A DNA stretch of 35,708 nucleotides from Armatimonadota bacterium (GTDB lineage: Bacteria > Sysuimicrobiota > Sysuimicrobiia > Sysuimicrobiales > Kaftiobacteriaceae): contig JACPRY010000011.1 in NCBI GenBank assembly GCA_016193565.1, positions 1-35,708 of the forward strand, in the 5' to 3' direction. The notes under the pieces were generated by a model that searched no databases, had not been told where the DNA came from, and worked only from the letters and a program-made list of their open reading frames with translations. Each line of letters starts with the position of its first letter. The first letter of the stretch is position 1. The position numbers were made by a program, and so were the translations under genes. This document shows, one piece after another, positions 33,530-35,708 of this stretch.

Positions 33530-34707
33530 GGAGAAAGCAGGCGCGACGCGTGCTGGACGTCCTTGTCGCCGCGACCGGAAAGCCCGAGGATGAGGCTCCT
33601 TTCCGGACGCAAGGTGGGCGCGAGGGTCCTCAGGTACGCGACGGCGTGAGCCGGCTCGAGGGCCGGGATGATGCCTTCGGTCTGCGCCAGCAGGCGGAAT
33701 CCCTCGAGTGCTTCCTGGTCGGTCACACTCACATACTCCGCGCGGCCGGAGTCCTTGTAGAAACTATGCTCGGGACCGACGCCGGGATAGTCGAGTCCCG
33801 CGGAGACCGAATGCGTTGGATGCACCTGACCGCCCACATCCTGAAGCAAGTAAGAATACGCACCGTGCAGGACCCCGGGCGCGCCGGCGACGAGCGTCGC
33901 CGCATGCTGGCCGGTCGAGATCCCAAGGCCGCCTGCCTCGACTCCGACCATGCGCACGCCGGCGTCTCTAAATGGATGGAACAGGCCCATGGCGTTGCTG
34001 CCGCCCCCGACGCAGGCGACCAGGCAGTCGGGCAACCGACCGGTTTCCTCGAAAATCTGGGCGCGGGCCTCGCGGCCGATGACCGACTGAAAGTCGCGGA
34101 CCATCGAGGGGTAGGGGTGAGGACCGACGACGGAGCCGATAACGTAAAACGTCGTCCGCACGTTCGTGACCCAGTCGCGCATCGCCTCGTTGATCGCATC
34201 CTTCAACGTCTTGCTGCCAGTCTCCACGGGAATGACCTGGGCGCCCAGCAGCCGCATGCGGAAGACGTTGAGTTCTTGGCGGACCATGTCTTCCGAACCC
34301 ATGTAGACCTCGCACTCCATGCCGAACATCGCCGCCGCCGTCGCGGTGGCCACGCCGTGCTGGCCGGCGCCGGTCTCCGCAATGATCCGGCGCTTGCCCA
34401 TGCGGCGAGCCAGCAGCACCTGCCCCATGGTGTTGTTGATCTTGTGAGCGCCGGTGTGGAGGAGATCTTCCCGTTTGAGGTAGATTTTGGCGCCGCCGAG
34501 CGTCTGGGTAAGACGATGGGCGAAGTACAGTGGCGTTGGGCGGCCGCAATAGCGCTTGAGATAATACGCAAGTTCTGACTGGAACTCCGCATCACCCACG
34601 TACCGCTCGTACGCAGCCTCGAGCTCCTCCAGCGCCGGGACAAGCGTCTCGGGGACGTAGCGCCCACCATACTCACCAAAGCGGCCCTTACGCGTCTCGA
34701 TACTCAT
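33526..34707 (-). CDS. trpB: Tryptophan synthase beta chain (start ATG 34707, overlapping trpF stop)
   Basis: [65 protein letters not shown]. Confidence 0.97.
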   Translation of the reverse strand: MSIETRKGRFGEYGGRYVPETLVPALEELEAAYERYVGDAEFQSELAYYLKRYCGRPTPLYFAHRLTQTLGGAKIYLKREDLLHTGAHKINNTMGQVLLARRMGKRRIIAETGAGQHGVATATAAAMFGMECEVYMGSEDMVRQELNVFRMRLLGAQVIPVETGSKTLKDAINEAMRDWVTNVRTTFYVIGSVVGPHPYPSMVRDFQSVIGREARAQIFEETGRLPDCLVACVGGGSNAMGLFHPFRDAGVRMVGVEAGGLGISTGQHAATLVAGAPGVLHGAYSYLLQDVGGQVHPTHSVSAGLDYPGVGPEHSFYKDSGRAEYVSVTDQEALEGFRLLAQTEGIIPALEPAHAVAYLRTLAPTLRPERSLILGLSGRGDKDVQHASRLLSP

Positions 34708-35360
34708 CTGATCGCGCTTCCGCGTTCCTGCGCTTCTGCGCTCCCGTACGTAACGTCCCACTCGCGAACTCGGCGAATGAACCCGCGAATCTTGGCATGA
34801 TCCTTGCGCCCGTCCGTCTCCACTCCACTGCTGACGTCCACGCCGAAGGGCCGGACCCGCTCCAACCCTTCGACAACATTGCCGGGATTGAGACCCCCGG
34901 AGAGAATCACCGGGTGGCCGCGGCGGGCCTCAGCGGCCAGGCTCCAGTCAAACGGCCGACCTGTACCTCCCATAACCTCGGGGTCGTATGTGTCCAGTAG
35001 AAACGCTGCAACACGATAGCCGGCCAGCACGCTCAGCGATGCCGCATTTTTCACGCGAATCGCCTTGACGACCGGCACCGGCATTGCGGCGCAGTAGTCC
35101 GGAGACTCCTGGCCATGTAGCTGCACCGTGTCCAGGCCTGCGGCCTCGACGATCTCTGTTACTCGGCCGCGATCTTCGTCCACGAACACGCCTACCTTTG
35201 CCACAAATGGCGGGAGCGACGCGGTGATCTCGCGGGCGCGCTCGAGGGTCACTTGCCGGCGGCTCTTCGCGAAGATCAGGCCGATGGCGTGTGCGCCCGC
35301 CTCGGCAGCGACGAGGGCCGAGGCGATGTCTGAGATGCCGCAGATCTTGACGCGCGTCAA
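34704..35360 (-). CDS. trpF: Phosphoribosylanthranilate isomerase (TTG start overlapping trpS stop)
   Basis: [76 protein letters not shown]. Confidence 0.96.
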   Translation of the reverse strand: MTRVKICGISDIASALVAAEAGAHAIGLIFAKSRRQVTLERAREITASLPPFVAKVGVFVDEDRGRVTEIVEAAGLDTVQLHGQESPDYCAAMPVPVVKAIRVKNAASLSVLAGYRVAAFLLDTYDPEVMGGTGRPFDWSLAAEARRGHPVILSGGLNPGNVVEGLERVRPFGVDVSSGVETDGRKDHAKIRGFIRRVREWDVTYGSAEAQERGSAIR

Positions 35361-35708
35361 TGAAACACCTTAGCAGCGAAATAGTTCATCTTCATCGCGG
35401 TCCTTACCATGTCCAGCGTTTCATCAGCGAGACTGCGAGCCCGCTTGCTGCCTTCAAGCAAAATATCATCTACATCGTGCGCCAATTCGCTTAACGCTCG
35501 CCGTGCTCGAATCGGATCTAGAAAAGCGTTTAACGCGTCAGCAAGCTTTCGTTTAACTTCAACATCTCCCACCTTGCCAATGCGGTAACGACGCTTAAGC
35601 TCTTCTACTTCATCCTTATTCGGATTGAAAGCATCATGGTAGATGAAAACGGGATTGCCTTCGACCGTCCCAACATCGGTCGGATGTATTCTCTTCGGAT
35701 CGGTATAC
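35357..35708 (-). CDS. trpS: Tryptophan--tRNA ligase, C-terminal part (runs off window end)
   Basis: Reverse strand ...[75 protein letters not shown]..., the TrpS C-terminal pattern. Confidence 0.92.
   Translation of the reverse strand, partial: YTDPKRIHPTDVGTVEGNPVFIYHDAFNPNKDEVEELKRRYRIGKVGDVEVKRKLADALNAFLDPIRARRALSELAHDVDDILLEGSKRARSLADETLDMVRTAMKMNYFAAKVFH

Noticed and set aside
33550-34578. 342-aa plus-strand ORF
   Set aside because: Antisense to trpB.

Overview
High-GC bacterial chromosome segment, probably from an uncultured diderm lineage. The genes are mostly housekeeping: tRNA-Arg x2, tRNA-Ser x2, a large-type SRP RNA, lepB, dnaX-ybaB-recR, serS, archease, selD, an OGG/AlkA-like glycosylase, a KefB-like antiporter, and trpS(partial)-trpF-trpB-trpA. 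There is also a signalling block at 2.9-7.4 kb: a triple-PAS protein, a histidine kinase, a receiver-PP2C-HATPase fusion and a STAS protein. It is followed by an XRE-TPR regulator and a zinc-ribbon/class III cyclase/AAA/TPR protein. Main results of the hunt: (1) selD is truncated in the ORF track because it carries an in-frame UGA at the position of the catalytic Cys. A perfect 8-bp hairpin with a GGUCC loop sits 32 nt downstream, so SelD itself looks like a selenoprotein. (2) Six junctions between 19.0 and 26.2 kb carry intergenic elements built from 7-nt tandem units; five form inverted-repeat hairpins and one is a single arm. The unit sequence differs between loci (GTCGTTG, GTCGAAG, GGGAACG, GTGAATG), but the period-7 design is shared. 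I consider this the best candidate for an under-described system. (3) Fragments of tRNA and tRNA promoters, and a REP-like dispersed element, lie next to stable RNA genes. (4) Several proteins have missing or altered catalytic motifs (a methyltransferase and the cyclase). All family calls come from reading motifs; no searches were run.
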